Shown here piece by piece: positions 52,241 through 64,000 of a stretch of 64,000 bases of DNA. Source of the stretch: Burhinus oedicnemus (Eukaryota > Chordata > Aves > Charadriiformes > Burhinidae). The translations under genes were made by a program, and so were the position numbers. Position 1 is the first letter of the stretch; the number at the start of each line of letters is the position of its first letter. The stretch spans positions 120,426-184,425 of the forward strand of contig VFFE01006595.1 in the NCBI GenBank assembly GCA_008921705.1, in the 5' to 3' direction. Under the pieces are notes generated by a model, which did not search any database, was not told where the DNA came from, and saw only the letters and a list, made by a program, of their open reading frames with translations.

Positions 52241-52921
52241 GCTCGAGCTGTTCACCGCTGCTGCGTTTCCTCCCAGCGCGAGACTCCGTAGCCACAAACA
52301 GCAGAGAAGGGCAGTGCCAGGCGTGTAAAATGCAATACTGAGAGAACAGTCCTCGGCTCCTTTAACCATGTAAATAGTGCTATTTCTATCCCTCTCACAG
52401 GACGCTGGAGATTGAATTCATTACAATGTTTGCAGAAGGTTTGGGGTTATTTGGATGTGTCAGAGCATCTAAATGCAAATTACTACAAAATCATTCCTCC
52501 CAGAGGTTAATTTATTTCAGGCTGTGATAAATCCGTCATGATTCTTCCCTTACATTTGTAACCCTCCTCCCACTCACTCTCCAAACTGCTCCAAAACCTC
52601 ATCTCATGCTCCTAGACCAAAACCGACCCCCGGCTGCCCCAGTCCAGACCCCCCTCACCAGGACATCTACAGCCCAAACCCCCTCCTTTGGGCATTCTGG
52701 GTGGACACATCTCAGGCAATCAGGCTCTCTGAAGTCCCACACTGCTCAGCCCTCCCTGCCATGCATGGCAGGGATGCCAGGACACAGCCCCCGGCCGGGT
52801 ACAGCCAGTGAGCATGAGAGCACCTGGCAGCCGAGGAGCTCCAGTCCTCTCCTACTGTCCCTGGTAGGCACCACTGTCTGTTGGCCTCTCCCTTCTCACA
52901 CCTAAATCCCATCCGGGCTAA
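52241..52921 (+). repeat. Right copy of the contig-end duplication (681 bases)
   Basis: This is the second copy of the 51548-52220 segment, starting at the first base after the Ns. It carries the extra AGCCCAAA at 52671-52678 and T at 52689. It continues without a break into unique sequence (ATGAGCATCACAGCC) at 52922. Small open frames in the copies are duplicated shadows and not genes. Confidence 0.95.
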
Positions 52922-52971
52922 TGAGCATCACAGCCAGGAACTGAGGACAAAACTGTAATTCAGACCATGGC

Positions 52972-53011
52972 TTTTTTTTTTTTACCCCTCTTTTTTTTTT
53001 TTTTTTTTTTT
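52972..53011 (+). repeat. Two T-runs (T12 and T21)
   Basis: A run of 12 Ts (52972-52983), the spacer ACCCCTC and a run of 21 Ts (52991-53011) lie about 50 bases beyond the right contig-end duplicate. Read on the minus strand this is a pair of poly-A tracts. No retroposed gene is recognisable next to them. Confidence 0.9.
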
Positions 53012-56000
53012 AAACCATGTCAAAGTGTCTGCAGCTGATGCAAAATGAGCCTTGAGGTGGTACAGATGTTAAAAATACCTTGCAAAGAGGTAGTGCAATG
53101 AAAGTAGATCCCCTTCCTTACGCCTCCCAGCTTTTCCTGCTTCAGGTATTCCTGTCCCATCTATTTCTCTTGAAATACATATCTTTAAAGACAACATGAT
53201 TTAGCGCATGCTGATAAATAACTGACAGCACAGCCTCTAGCACTAGTATACCACGATGCTATCTTGAAACCCAGTGTTGTCACAGATAACTCCTAGAGGA
53301 AACAGGGGTACCCAAAAAACATTCGGACATGGAGACAGCCCTGGCTGACCCTCCCAGGAAGAGCCCTTCATGTCCTTTTTATTCTAGATGCACTGAGAAA
53401 CATCAGCTGAGAAGCCGCTTGCAGACACCTACACCTCATCACATTTGCGTAAGGTGTCTGGGGTACAGCTGGTCTCTCACAGTAGCTGCTAACATCACAC
53501 TGAGCCAGCTACCAGACTGCTCTGTTAAGGAGAGTGCAAATCAGGAACTTGCCCATATTGCAAAGGCAGGTGCTAGCTAAGCGCTGTGCAGCCCGTTTCT
53601 TTGATTTGGAGTCAGCTCTCGGCAAAATACGGTATCTTCTCTTTTCTGATTATGTATTAAGAGTATCAGTTTGTTTGGCTTCAGTTTGCACATAATGTCA
53701 GGGGAGTCATAGCAGGCCTGAATTTTAAGTATTGTAAGGCAAACCTTCAAACTTTGATCAAAATGCACTGAACCATGCTCTTCCCTGGTACTGGCGGTAC
53801 CACAGGATGAGGACGTGCAGCAGGGGGCAGGGGTATGGGCTGGCCAAGAAATCAGGGGCAGAATATGGGCTAGTGGTCATGAAGAAGAGTTGTGTTCATG
53901 TGACGTCACGATTTTCCTGCACTTTCATACCAAGAAGCACTCTCAGGATAAGGAGTGGAGGTGGCAGAGTGCAACTGGGAGCCTGGCCCCGCTGTGGACT
54001 CTGTGGATGTCTGGGATGCGCCAGACTGGGACCTAACACAGTAAATTGAGGAAAGGAGAGCCAGAGAGAAGCTGTCTGCTTCACCAGCACCCTGCAGGGA
54101 CCCCTCATGGACCTCGGCTCATGCTATGTAGCAAGATGCAGGTTAACCTCAGCCAGCCCAAGGCCACCGCAGAGCAGCGTCACAGCTCACGCCGAGGACT
54201 GTGGGGAAGAGGCAGGTGCTGTCTCGCCTGCTTCATCCACGCCAGCCTCCCCACACACATCACTGCTGCCTGCCGGCCTCAGTGAGGCCAGAGGGATTTG
54301 GCTCTAGCACAACCGACTCCTGTATCTCTTTGCTGCTGCTGAGGGAGTAGCTGGGTATCTCGAGAGACTGAAAACAAGGGCATGAAGTCTTTTCAAGCTG
54401 CACGCCACACGTCTGAATTTGTCCCATGTCAGCAGCTTTTGTAATGCCTTACCATCTGACGGCTGATCAAATAGCTTGTGCTATCTGAGATGAACTAACG
54501 TTTCTGTTGCAGATAAAGAAAACAAGCACTACGTTCCACATCAGTGATAATAACGGCAAACTGCAAAAAATATCTAGAGAATATGCTTACCCTGTTAATC
54601 AACACACACATTTAAGACAAGACAACAGCAAAATATTAAATGCTTGTTCCCACGGCTCATCGTTCAGACCAGGATTATACCAACAGAAGTGAAAAACCAA
54701 GACCAGATAATCCTGAAGATTTGCTCTTTCCACTCCTTACCTTTTTGTTCCTACCAGGATTCAGTAAACTATCAAAACACTGTTAACCAAATAAGACAAC
54801 TTAATCTGGCCACTGCGTGGAGTTGGCTCCCTACCAGGTCAGCACTGTTCCGTCATTATGTTACTGTGGCGCTCGGACACAGTGAAGAGATGCAGGTATT
54901 GCTGAGAAATACCACAACTGGCATCCTCGGAGCAGAAAACCACCGATGGGTGGGAGGGCTTTGGGACTGCCCTGTTTCCTACTGACACAGGCCGTGCAAT
55001 TTGGGAGCCTGGCTCCCAGGGAGTGGAGCGGGAGGGTGCGGGGCAGGCTGGATGGGAATTTCCTCCGTATTTGCTCTGTTCGTGTGTTGAAATACTTGAG
55101 GCTCCGAAGCTGTCAGCTCAGTGTCACACTTGCACACTGGAAGTCTGGTATCAATTTGTTTAATCCTAGACCCTGATGTCAGAGGAATTTATAAGGCAGG
55201 CAAACACGGGCAAAAAAAAGTTAATTAACAGAGGAGAAAGAGCCACCTCCGTGTCCTGGAAAAATATTAAGTACAGAGTAGATAAGACTGCCTTCAGAAA
55301 TGGCAGTTTGAAAATACTAATGTCATCTGTCTGTGTTACAGTGGCAAACTGCCCAAAGGAAGGGAACAGAGGCAATGTCACAAATGCTGACAACAGACTC
55401 GATTCTTACTGAAAAGAACTGCACAAAAGCACTTCACCCACACATTGCTCCTTTGGGTTTTGGGAGTGTCTTTCTGAATGAACCCACTGCTTCAGAACAC
55501 CCCTTCCCGTCACTCCGCTCCCCCAGTTTCTCACTCAGGACCTGGATCTGCCCTTAGCTGCAAGGCCTGACTCATGCAGCAGGAATAAGCACAGGGTGCA
55601 ATGATGCAAGCCTGTGTTTAAGGACAAAGTAGGAAACGCTTTATAATTTGCAGTAGAAAATATCTTTTTCAGCAGTTTGAGAGAGGAATGAAAGAACGAG
55701 GGCCAAATCCACGCATACCACAAGCAATGAGGGACCTCCTACCTAGCAGAACTGACTGAACACACCAAAACCAAACACTCCCCAGATCCTCCTCTGGGCA
55801 CTGCACCCACTGTCGGGGAGCTTCTGAGCAGGTCTCTGCTCCAGGAAAAGAGATGATCCATTTTGAAAAGCTTCAAAGGGGAGCCAGGACATGGTCTACA
55901 ATTAGCACTCTCCAAATAAATCAATCTTCAAAGAAGCCTTCAGTTCAGACTAGACCAGTTGCAAGGATCATGGAGAAACGCACAGGGAGTTCACTGTTAC

Positions 56001-59000
56001 GCTCTTTCCCTGCCTCTGAAAAACAGAAAACTCTTAAAAAGAATCTTAGACAAGGGAAGAATTATCTTGTCTCTTCACATAACACTTGTGGGGACGTATT
56101 GAAGTTGTGTGTTGTAATCCATCACTATCAACCTCTTTCAGAGCTGTCCTGAGCACATCAGCTTCTCACCAGATGTTTTGGCTTTTTGTTTTATTTTTTT
56201 TCTCCTTCTTGGAACAAAGAGTCTTTTTATCCTCAGTTTGCTGCTATCTAAAATAAGATCAAACTGGAAACCTATCACTCTTATCAGATGCAGCTTCATT
56301 GGAGGCTTCATAACAACATAAATATGTTATTATATAAGAGGCAAAGCAATTCATTAAGCAGAACCTTTTCCAACTTCTTCTCAGAAAAATATCTGCTGGA
56401 GAAACTGTCAGCCCTTCCCCATGTCCTGGCAGCTTGCTGCCAGAAGGATCAGACTGGAAAAGGAATCTTGACAGTAAACTGAAGATTAAAGATGCAGTTT
56501 CCACTAAGAGGTTTAAGAGGTGATGGCTTTTGGTTTATTCTCCATTAAAAAAAAAAAAAGCTTTGGGGCAATAATTCATATAAATCTGACAGGAAGGTGA
56601 GGAAGGGTTTGGTCAAAATCAAAAGGCTCTTCCAGTCCCCCTGCTGAAGCCCTGCAAAGAAAATGGTGATACTGCACTTTGGGTTATTTTGGGATAAAGA
56701 GACAAACAGGCTTCAACAAGGCTGTAAGACTGTTGCTCAAGACTGGGGAGTACTCATGGCCAGTCCCAGTCATTTCATTGCAAAGAACAAACCTGGATTC
56801 ACTTCTCATGGAGAAGGTAGTATTTAGAGAACATTTCCTTCTAAGCCCAGCAAAGCGGCTCAAGCAGTAGATGCTGGTGTGAAGACGATGAAAGTCACCT
56901 TCCTGGGTTTCAGAGACATGCTCAACACCAGGCTCCTGCAAGGCATCCCTTATTTCTTAGCCCTCTGCCACCCTTGCAGGATGCTGTGATGAGCAGGACG
57001 TACCATACCAGAGGAGGAGGTTGGGCATGATGCACAAGTGGGCTGCCATGGCTGCCCACCTTGATGAGCCACACTCCTGGTTGCTCGCTCGCCCAAGCAA
57101 GGACCGCATGCTGCCTCCGCCTGCTGAGCGGAACTGCAGATGCTGTTGGTAGGACTGGGGACTGCGGAGGCAGCTCAGTCCCTTCCTGCAGGAGGATATG
57201 CGCATCCAAGAAGGATCTTGTCTTCTAGCAACAAAAATCTCCAAAGGGAAAATAAACAAACTGAAACCCCCCAGCCACTCTGTCTGCTGCTAAGAATGAA
57301 AATGACTCCTGAGTTCGCAAAAAAACCTGTCTTGAAATAGTTATTAAACAATCTAAGTTCTTGGACCTGAGTCTAATTCTGAGAATTCACAAAAACAAAA
57401 CAACTGTGCCTAAAAATTTAAGAAATAAGGTTTAATGACACTCATTAATCTTAAATTCCATAAATGTGTGTACGTCTTTCAAAATTAAAAATACAAAGAT
57501 GCATGATATGAATTTTCTGAACCCCACAAGTTCAAGATGATCCTTTTTTAGATCTTTGTAAAAATTTAAGAGACTTCACCTATGCAGAGTTCTTGGCTTG
57601 TGCCATAAATTAGGAGTGCTTATACCTCCTCTAAAACTCTTTGCTGTACGTGTTGGCAGGGATGTGGGAAGGTGCAGGATTGGAGGGGCAAGTTCTGGTT
57701 ACTGTGGGCTTTTTCATTTTGCAACTTGAAGCTTTTGTCAGCCCCAGAAATGCTTGGTTCTTCTTCAGCTATTGCTTTGCTTTATTTGTCTAACGAATGT
57801 TTTGGCCAGCAGCAAAAGCGTTGAACAACTGTGCAGCCCTCTCCTACAATTTGAGCCACCATGAAAGGAAATGGCAAGTACGGGGTCATCTTGTGGGAAC
57901 ATGAAATTAGAGACTCCCAGTTTGACAAAGCTGAAGCAGAACTTGGACGGACGAGTACCGGCATCAAGGCTGGAGTCTGCAGAAACCTCTGGCTGCTGCA
58001 TGCCAGAGACCTGCAGCAGAAGGAATGCAATATGCTGCCTTTCACTTCTGGCTGCAGAAGCACGCAGATGAAACGTGTGCCATCACTCTTCTTTTTATGC
58101 CTCCATCTGATCTTCCAAAAGCAGATTACAGAAAGCTGCCTGTAAACCCAAAGATGCAATGGAAATCCATAAGGAGCTTCTCTTCTACCCTTAAAATTAA
58201 TCCAGGGGTGTGAGGAGATGAGGGCACCATTCTGGTCCTGCCACAACCGTTTCATGAAAAGATTTCTGTTTCCACAAAAGTCAACCCATCGCCTTTCACC
58301 CCCACACAGAGGGGTGACCCAGAGGATGAGGTTTAAACTGGGATGAACATTTAAAACTCCAATGCCCTGCTAGATCTCAGCATGGTTCAGAGTGCGTACG
58401 CCCAAAATTTTACCAGATAAATTTATTTTAGGCAACTTCTGTTTGAAAACTTAATGGAAGCGTAGCTGTTCTCCCCTGAGCGTCAGGAACAGATGACTAA
58501 GAAATGTTGCCAGTATCTGTCTTTCAGTGAGATTAGTGTTGGGTTTGTGTGGTATCCTATTTATAACTTTGACAAACAGCTCACCCAATCATTTCATACT
58601 TAATCATAGCTGTCTGCCCAGCTCCCTTCAGAGAAAAGCTTTTCAAAAAGTATGTGCCAACATAATACGAACAAAAGGAAGCAAACCACAGTCAAGAAAA
58701 AAACACCCTTGCTCCCAAATCCAGCAACCAGCAAAAGCTCACGAGCTATACAGAAACCAGGTCTTGGTAGATCATAAGGCATATTTAGAGCATCATTATT
58801 CATGGGACTGCACAGCTATAGTTAGTCAGTGTTTCCACTGTAAACCCCTATTTTCATAGAGGTTTGCAGCTCAGCTGCAAGGAATTAGTCCATGAAATTT
58901 GGCAGTAGAAATTTTAGACCAAGGGTTATTTTTTTTAAGCCATTGAAAGATTTTTTTCTTTCCCCACTTTCAATTCCCTTCTTACTTCTGAGGCTGTAGC

Positions 59001-62000
59001 AGTACTCATAAATGAAACAAAGCACACTTCTGCGTGCTCTTTGATGTTCGGTTTCTGTGCATGTCTCTGTGTGATTAATGGGACCAAAAACATCAATTTA
59101 GTGGGGATTTTCAAACATAGAAGTCTTAAGAATTTGAAGCTGCGATTCCCACAACAATTACAACGCAACTGTTCCCTGGATGTATTCATAAGTATTGCTA
59201 CCTATGGCATTAATTGCTGTGCATTAAGGGGCCTTTACATCAAGAGTAAACCCTGTATATCCACCTAGTGCCAAAGATGGGTTTACATTTCATGGGATAG
59301 AGCCGTTAGATTTCTTTATATCTTTCTTTCTTTGAAATAACATTTTCCAGGGATTATAAGAGGTTACTTTCTGCTGGACTGGCCCCAAGCCCTACGTTTG
59401 CCTGGCTGCTTCCTCCCCACCTACCTGCCTCTTCCATTAGGGCTCACATTGCAGCACGTACACAGGCGTGGTCAGGACCACTGAAGAGGAAGCATGAGGA
59501 AGGGGAAGGGACAGGAGAAATACCTCAAATAGGACATTTTATCCCAGACAATATTAAATAGAGCCTTTCACAACATTTTCAGCTACTCAAGAGAAACAGA
59601 CTGCTGTTTGCATTCGTAAGAACATCAGAAGAATGCATTTGCTCTTTTCCACCTAGCTCTGGCTGAAGCATCCTAGAGATTCAGCGTCCCCAGGTATGAA
59701 TGAGATTTACTTTCACACATATGGACCACACGCTAGCAAGGTATAGCAGACTCTGGGCACTACGCCTGGTTGTCACTGAATGCCACAAGCTGCACACATC
59801 AGAAGGCAACTGCTTCAAGTGCAGTCCCAGCTCAGAGTGGTAGAGTAGAAGTTACCCAGCTTGAAAAAAACAGTGTAAAACTGTGAGCTTGAAGACTTAC
59901 AACCCTCGGTCTGGAACTGTATCACTATGAATGGTCTGAGTGTTCATACCAATATCTTTGATGCACAGGTTTTTAAGGAACAGACTAGTTTATAACTTCC
60001 TAGTGAAACAGATGCCACCATGTAGCACCACCATGCTTCAAACAGTGTATTCCTGGACCTTGATGTTGGTGTATGGGAAAGTGGGCCACCTCTGAGCTTC
60101 TACTGCCTTGCAACATTCATGCCTTCCTTGGAGCTCCCCACCCCAGCACTAATGAGCTTCCCCTCGGACAGCTTGGCAGAGGTGACAAAGATGAGAGCGC
60201 TTGCAAGGTACCACGCAGCATTCCCGAGGGCAGCTGCCACCAAGCTCCCTACAATCCCAATGCACTCTTCAGAGGACAAGAATAGCGACACCATCTCTTC
60301 TGATTGGGAGGAAAGCAGATATACCACCATCTTGACCACTACGATTTGTGAAAACCGTAAAAGAAGAATCCTCCTTTTAGACTGAAAGTACTTATCTCTA
60401 CTACAAATTGTAGTAACCACAGTAGTTACGTTGCGGTGAGGATCCAAACTCCTGCCATGTCTTAAAAACAGTACAAAGCAGAATTCCTAGATATACCACT
60501 TGAATCTGCTTTTCAAGGTGGTAGTTAGAAATTAAGACGCAAATGAACTCAGTAAGATTACTCACGTACCTTCAGTCATTTACAGGAATGTTAGCAAGAT
60601 CTTAGCTTCAGAGGGCTGGATTACGCTTTCCCACTGCAACCATTATTAACCTGACATAACATGTTCACAGAGTAAGAGATGATAACGATGCTGTAAGTGG
60701 TCTCCATAGAGTATGGTTATGATTAGGGAATATCTTAGAGAAACTGTCATTCATTAAGCACTCAGCTAAATGCATAAAGATGGGTGAAGGAAAAGTTCTG
60801 CAATTTCATGAATTTATAACTTGAAAAAGGTCCATTCTTGACAATTTGGTTATTGGGACTTTTTCATTTGAGTATTGCCAAGAACTAGCAGATTCAGTTT
60901 AAATGCAAACTGCATAATTTTTTCTTCACCTCTGTTCTCCTGAATGTAAGCATTTGGTCTTCTGCAGCCACCTTAAAAGACATCATGGGCCAGTCAGTAA
61001 AAGATGCAACTTTTAAAACCTGAATTTAGTTCTGACGCTGTGTATCTGAGTAGGTATGTTTATTCCCATCTGGGAAAATCTGTAGTGCTTCAAAGTGCAT
61101 CTCATACATCGGGTCCCAGGTACTTCACCAGGTCTAGAGCCAGGATCCCAGTCAAAGTGGCAAGCTCTCCTTTTGATCCCTCTCCTCTGTTCTCTGAGCT
61201 CACTGAGATGCTTTTGCTCTTGAATAACCACATTCTTTGTGCATCACAGCACAATAATATTGTCACCAAATTTTTCTTTCTTGTCTTAGCAAGAAAGAAG
61301 GGACCATCCCCAGGATTCCGAAAGCAGTTTTAGCAAGCCTGCAAGTCAACTCCACTTTCAGATTCAGTTAAGCCAGTGGGAGATGTTCTTGGCACTCTTA
61401 AAGATGCAATGTACTACCTCCCCACATTCAGCAGCCTGGCTGCTATTAGCATAAGTCATGAATGTAACTCAAAAGCGCTTTCTCTTTTTGCAAGGTCTTA
61501 GGAAAAATAATACCAGTCTGACCAGTAAGTAAATGACACTGTGATTACCACCATGATCAATATGTTTTTCAGCAACGCCTTGCAGCATTCTTTCCCCTGG
61601 CCCTGCCCAACTCTTGGCTTGTTTCTGAGCTACTGACATAAAACCAAGTGCCCACAGAGAAGCAAAGGCTCCCAGAGCAGAAGACTGTTCTGCAGAGCAA
61701 TCATACTTGCGCGCAAGTTGCTTGCCTCCCACCAGCTAACTATGTGGCCTTTACTGACCAATTTGGTGGGAAACGGAATAAGATATGCTCCTCTGAGCAC
61801 CCATGGAAGTAAATGCTGTGCAATTCTCTTGTTTCTGGTGTTTATAAGCAAGTCATGTTCCAGCCTTCAGGCTTCCCCAGGGTACTGCTGAGGGACTGCT
61901 CCTCTTCTACCATATGTGCTCACACAGCTTGAACGCCAGTCACGGTGAGGCCCAGTGAACCTGCACTGTAGAAAATCCACGTGGCAATCTCACGGGAACA

Positions 62001-63354
62001 GGTGGTGTCACTGGGGATGCCTAGAAACAGGCTGGGCAAACAGCTCTAAATATACTCTACTGAGCAACTCTTATTTGCTGTATTCCCTGAGACCACATGG
62101 TCTCAGAGGACTTCTTCAGCCTCCATTTCCCAAGATGTTATGACCTGTCCATCTCCCTGGCTGGGGTGCCAAGCAATGGTAGAGATTGTAAGCGAGCTTC
62201 TTGCACCTCATCTGGGAATCAGGACAACACATTCATCAGGATGCAAGAGTGACAGTCAAGTGTACTTATCTAGCATTAGAAATAAGAGGGTGCAACAAGA
62301 TCTGCACCTTTAATTGCATCCTCATTCCTTGTGACAGCTGAAAAACCCTTAATTAGTACACTTCACACACTGTCTATTTTTGATCTACTTCAAATTCCAC
62401 CCATCAGCAGAGTATGTTCGTCCCATTCCTGCCGAGAGCCCCCCTGAGATTTGCGATGTCCATCACTCAGCCTTGCTCAAGCAGGAAGACGTCAGCAGAT
62501 ACCTCTCCCCCTTCCCTCCTTTCTGAGTATGACTTGCTGCCTCAGCTTCCTCAGCACTCCAGATGGCCCTCCCTCCCTTGGCTCTTAACCCTTTAATAAA
62601 CCCTGTCTTCCACCTCTCTGTCAGTCCTCGTCTCTGAAATTTGACCATAAGACTTCTCCATTACCTTTTAAAAAGGTACACCACTGGTCTCCTGTAATCA
62701 ACAATTCTGCCTGTCCTCACACACAGAGCTCATCAGCTGCAGACCATGCTGCATTACTGCAGGAAGGAGAAGACCACATGGCCAACCAGCGGCTCAATTG
62801 TCATCTCTTCCTGTTCCTTCCCAGGACACAGATTGTCCACTTGTTCCATCTCCTTCTTCGACCCCTTTCCCTTCACTCCGATCCTGCGCTTCCCAGCATT
62901 AGTGCTGAGTAAGCAAGCAATGCTGGAGCGGCAGTGCAGCAGCCATGCTCTGAACTCCACAGCTCTTGATAGCCAAAACCTTTAACTTCCTCAAAGTTCC
63001 CACTTCGCCCACAGCACGTGGCAATCACCTGGCTTGCCATGGACATGGAGGAAATATCCCTGCTTCTATCCCAGAACGACCTTCCACTGATAACCGGCTC
63101 CTCCCTCCACTTACAGGGTTCTGCATCTGCCTTAATAAGATATTTATTAGGGTGCACAAATAACAAAACCTGCGCTTTGATCAGCAGTTGCCTTAAGCCA
63201 GCAGAGACACTGAACTATTGACTTCTGAGGCAGCATCTGACAAGGGCAACAAATGGGAACGGATCACATCTCCTTGCAGAGGAGTTGCTGTTAGAAATCC
63301 GTCTCCTTTCCATGTGACACAAAGCACTTGTAACTTCAGGTTGTTGCCCACCTG

Positions 63355-63428
63355 AGGCCTGAAGCTGCTCCCACTGAAGTTGATGGCAAAACTCCTGCTG
63401 ACTTCAAAGGCAGAGAGACTGGACCCCT
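63355..63428. repeat. Probable ancient amniote interspersed-repeat fragment
   Basis: The sequence contains CCCACTGAAGTTGATGGCAA, then CTCCTGCTGACTTC and a GGACCCC end. It resembles an imperfect inverted pattern I remember as common in reptile and bird genomes, in which a block of the type CCATTGAAGTCAATGG is followed by its complement. Family and boundaries cannot be given by eye. Weaker similar phrases occur at about 3628-3650 and 28685-28705. Confidence 0.35.
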
Positions 63429-63931
63429 AGTGCCTCCAACTTTTGTAACCTACCTGTGTGTTTAAGAGCAAGTTAGCCAAATTGGGAAGAGCTTTCATAT
63501 CCATCAACCTTTTTCTGATCAGCAGAGAGAGGTTTGTCCAAACACAGGCAAAGCTTTTTGCTCCATTACTTTAATCACAACCACCATACAGCAATTTGTT
63601 CTGATGTCAGGAGCTTCGACAAAGTGCCACTTTTCAGAAGTGAAGGATGTTGCAAGTAAGATGATTTATAGACCCTACGGGCCTGAACCAATGGTTCCTC
63701 CAAAGTGGACTTCGTATACTCTGTGCCAAATGGTCAACCAGTTCCTAGTTGTAACCCTTTAGACTCTGTAATTAAAGATACTGGCAAAGATGAGCTTCCT
63801 TCACAAGTCCTGAAAGTATTCTGATTTCATGCTTTTGCCTGCCCAAAGATGTGGACTCCCTATATGGATTTTAGGGTTTGTTTTTTTCTTCAGCCTGAAA
63901 TGTCATCATTCAATAAAGGGATCCAAGGATC

Positions 63932-64000
63932 TGTTGTGGTTTCAGTTGGGATAGAGTTAACTTTTTTTTCGCAGCTGATATAGTGCTATGTTTTGGATTT
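63932..64000 (-). mobile_element. Edge of an avian LTR element (endogenous retrovirus type), cut by window end
   Basis: The last 69 bases begin TGTTGTGGTTTCAGTTGGG and continue through GATAGAGTTAAC to ATAGTGCTATGTTTTGG. From memory, this is the terminal sequence of a common avian LTR read in reverse, so the element would be inverted relative to the plus strand. The TG start at 63932 fits an LTR boundary, and the flanking sequence before it is unrelated. The window ends inside the element, so I cannot say whether it is a solo LTR or a provirus, nor its class. No coding sequence of it is visible. Confidence 0.6.

Larger units (their letters stand above)
52922..63931. other. Non-coding DNA between the assembly gap and the LTR edge
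   Basis: Beyond the T-runs at its start and the possible ancient repeat near its end, I recognise nothing. Frames up to 157 codons (57782-58255, minus strand) show no family motif. The first coding exon of GPC1, which should carry a signal peptide and the first core cysteine, is not evident here, so it should lie beyond 64000 if the gene is intact. Confidence 0.5.

Noticed and set aside
52011..52295. Open frame running through the N gap
   Set aside because: It joins two duplicated contig ends through Ns and is an assembly artefact.
51548..52921. True tandem segmental duplication
   Set aside because: The copies abut the gap exactly at both contig ends and differ only slightly, which fits an unmerged overlap better than biology.
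1..64000. CRISPR arrays, bacterial-type operons, tRNA or rRNA genes
   Set aside because: No regularly spaced direct repeats, no collinear gene clusters, and no tRNA B-box or rRNA-like sequence were seen on either strand.

Overview
This window is vertebrate, almost certainly bird, genomic DNA. Three truncated CR1 retrotransposon copies of avian type are present, the last 69 bases look like the edge of an avian endogenous-retrovirus-type LTR, and there are no Alu- or L1-like repeats. There is no bacterial-style gene packing. Apart from retrotransposon remnants, long open frames are isolated and match no protein family I recognise. The only host coding sequence I can support is one internal exon of a glypican gene, best matched by glypican-1 (GPC1), at 46740-46898 on the minus strand. 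It has a correct acceptor, a consensus donor and matching intron phases.

Layout: 1-46733 is non-coding on my reading. If the gene is collinear this is GPC1 intron 2, read on the minus strand. It holds a 3'-terminal CR1 copy at 19894-20650 (minus) with a 236-codon open remnant of its reverse-transcriptase ORF, a shorter CR1 at 27446-27804 (plus), several simple-sequence tracts and a few small GC/CpG-rich patches. The GPC1 exon follows. From 46899 to the window end lies what should be GPC1 intron 1, with a third CR1 (48753-49014, minus), a GC-rich CpG-island-like patch (51299-51605), a 20-N assembly gap (52221-52240) and an LTR edge at 63932-64000.

The gap is flanked by two near-identical copies of about 675 bases (51548-52220 and 52241-52921). 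They differ by one 8-base insertion and one substitution that I could see. The duplicate lies exactly at both contig ends, so it is most simply an unmerged overlap of two contigs or haplotypes, not a biological duplication.

I looked for an exotic system (mobile cassettes, arrays, clustered ORFs, RNA genes) and found no support for one. The observations most worth following are the isolated GPC1 exon with neither neighbouring exon found, the false duplication at the gap, and the CpG-rich patch inside the presumed first intron. All coordinates and counts were read by hand, without database searches.
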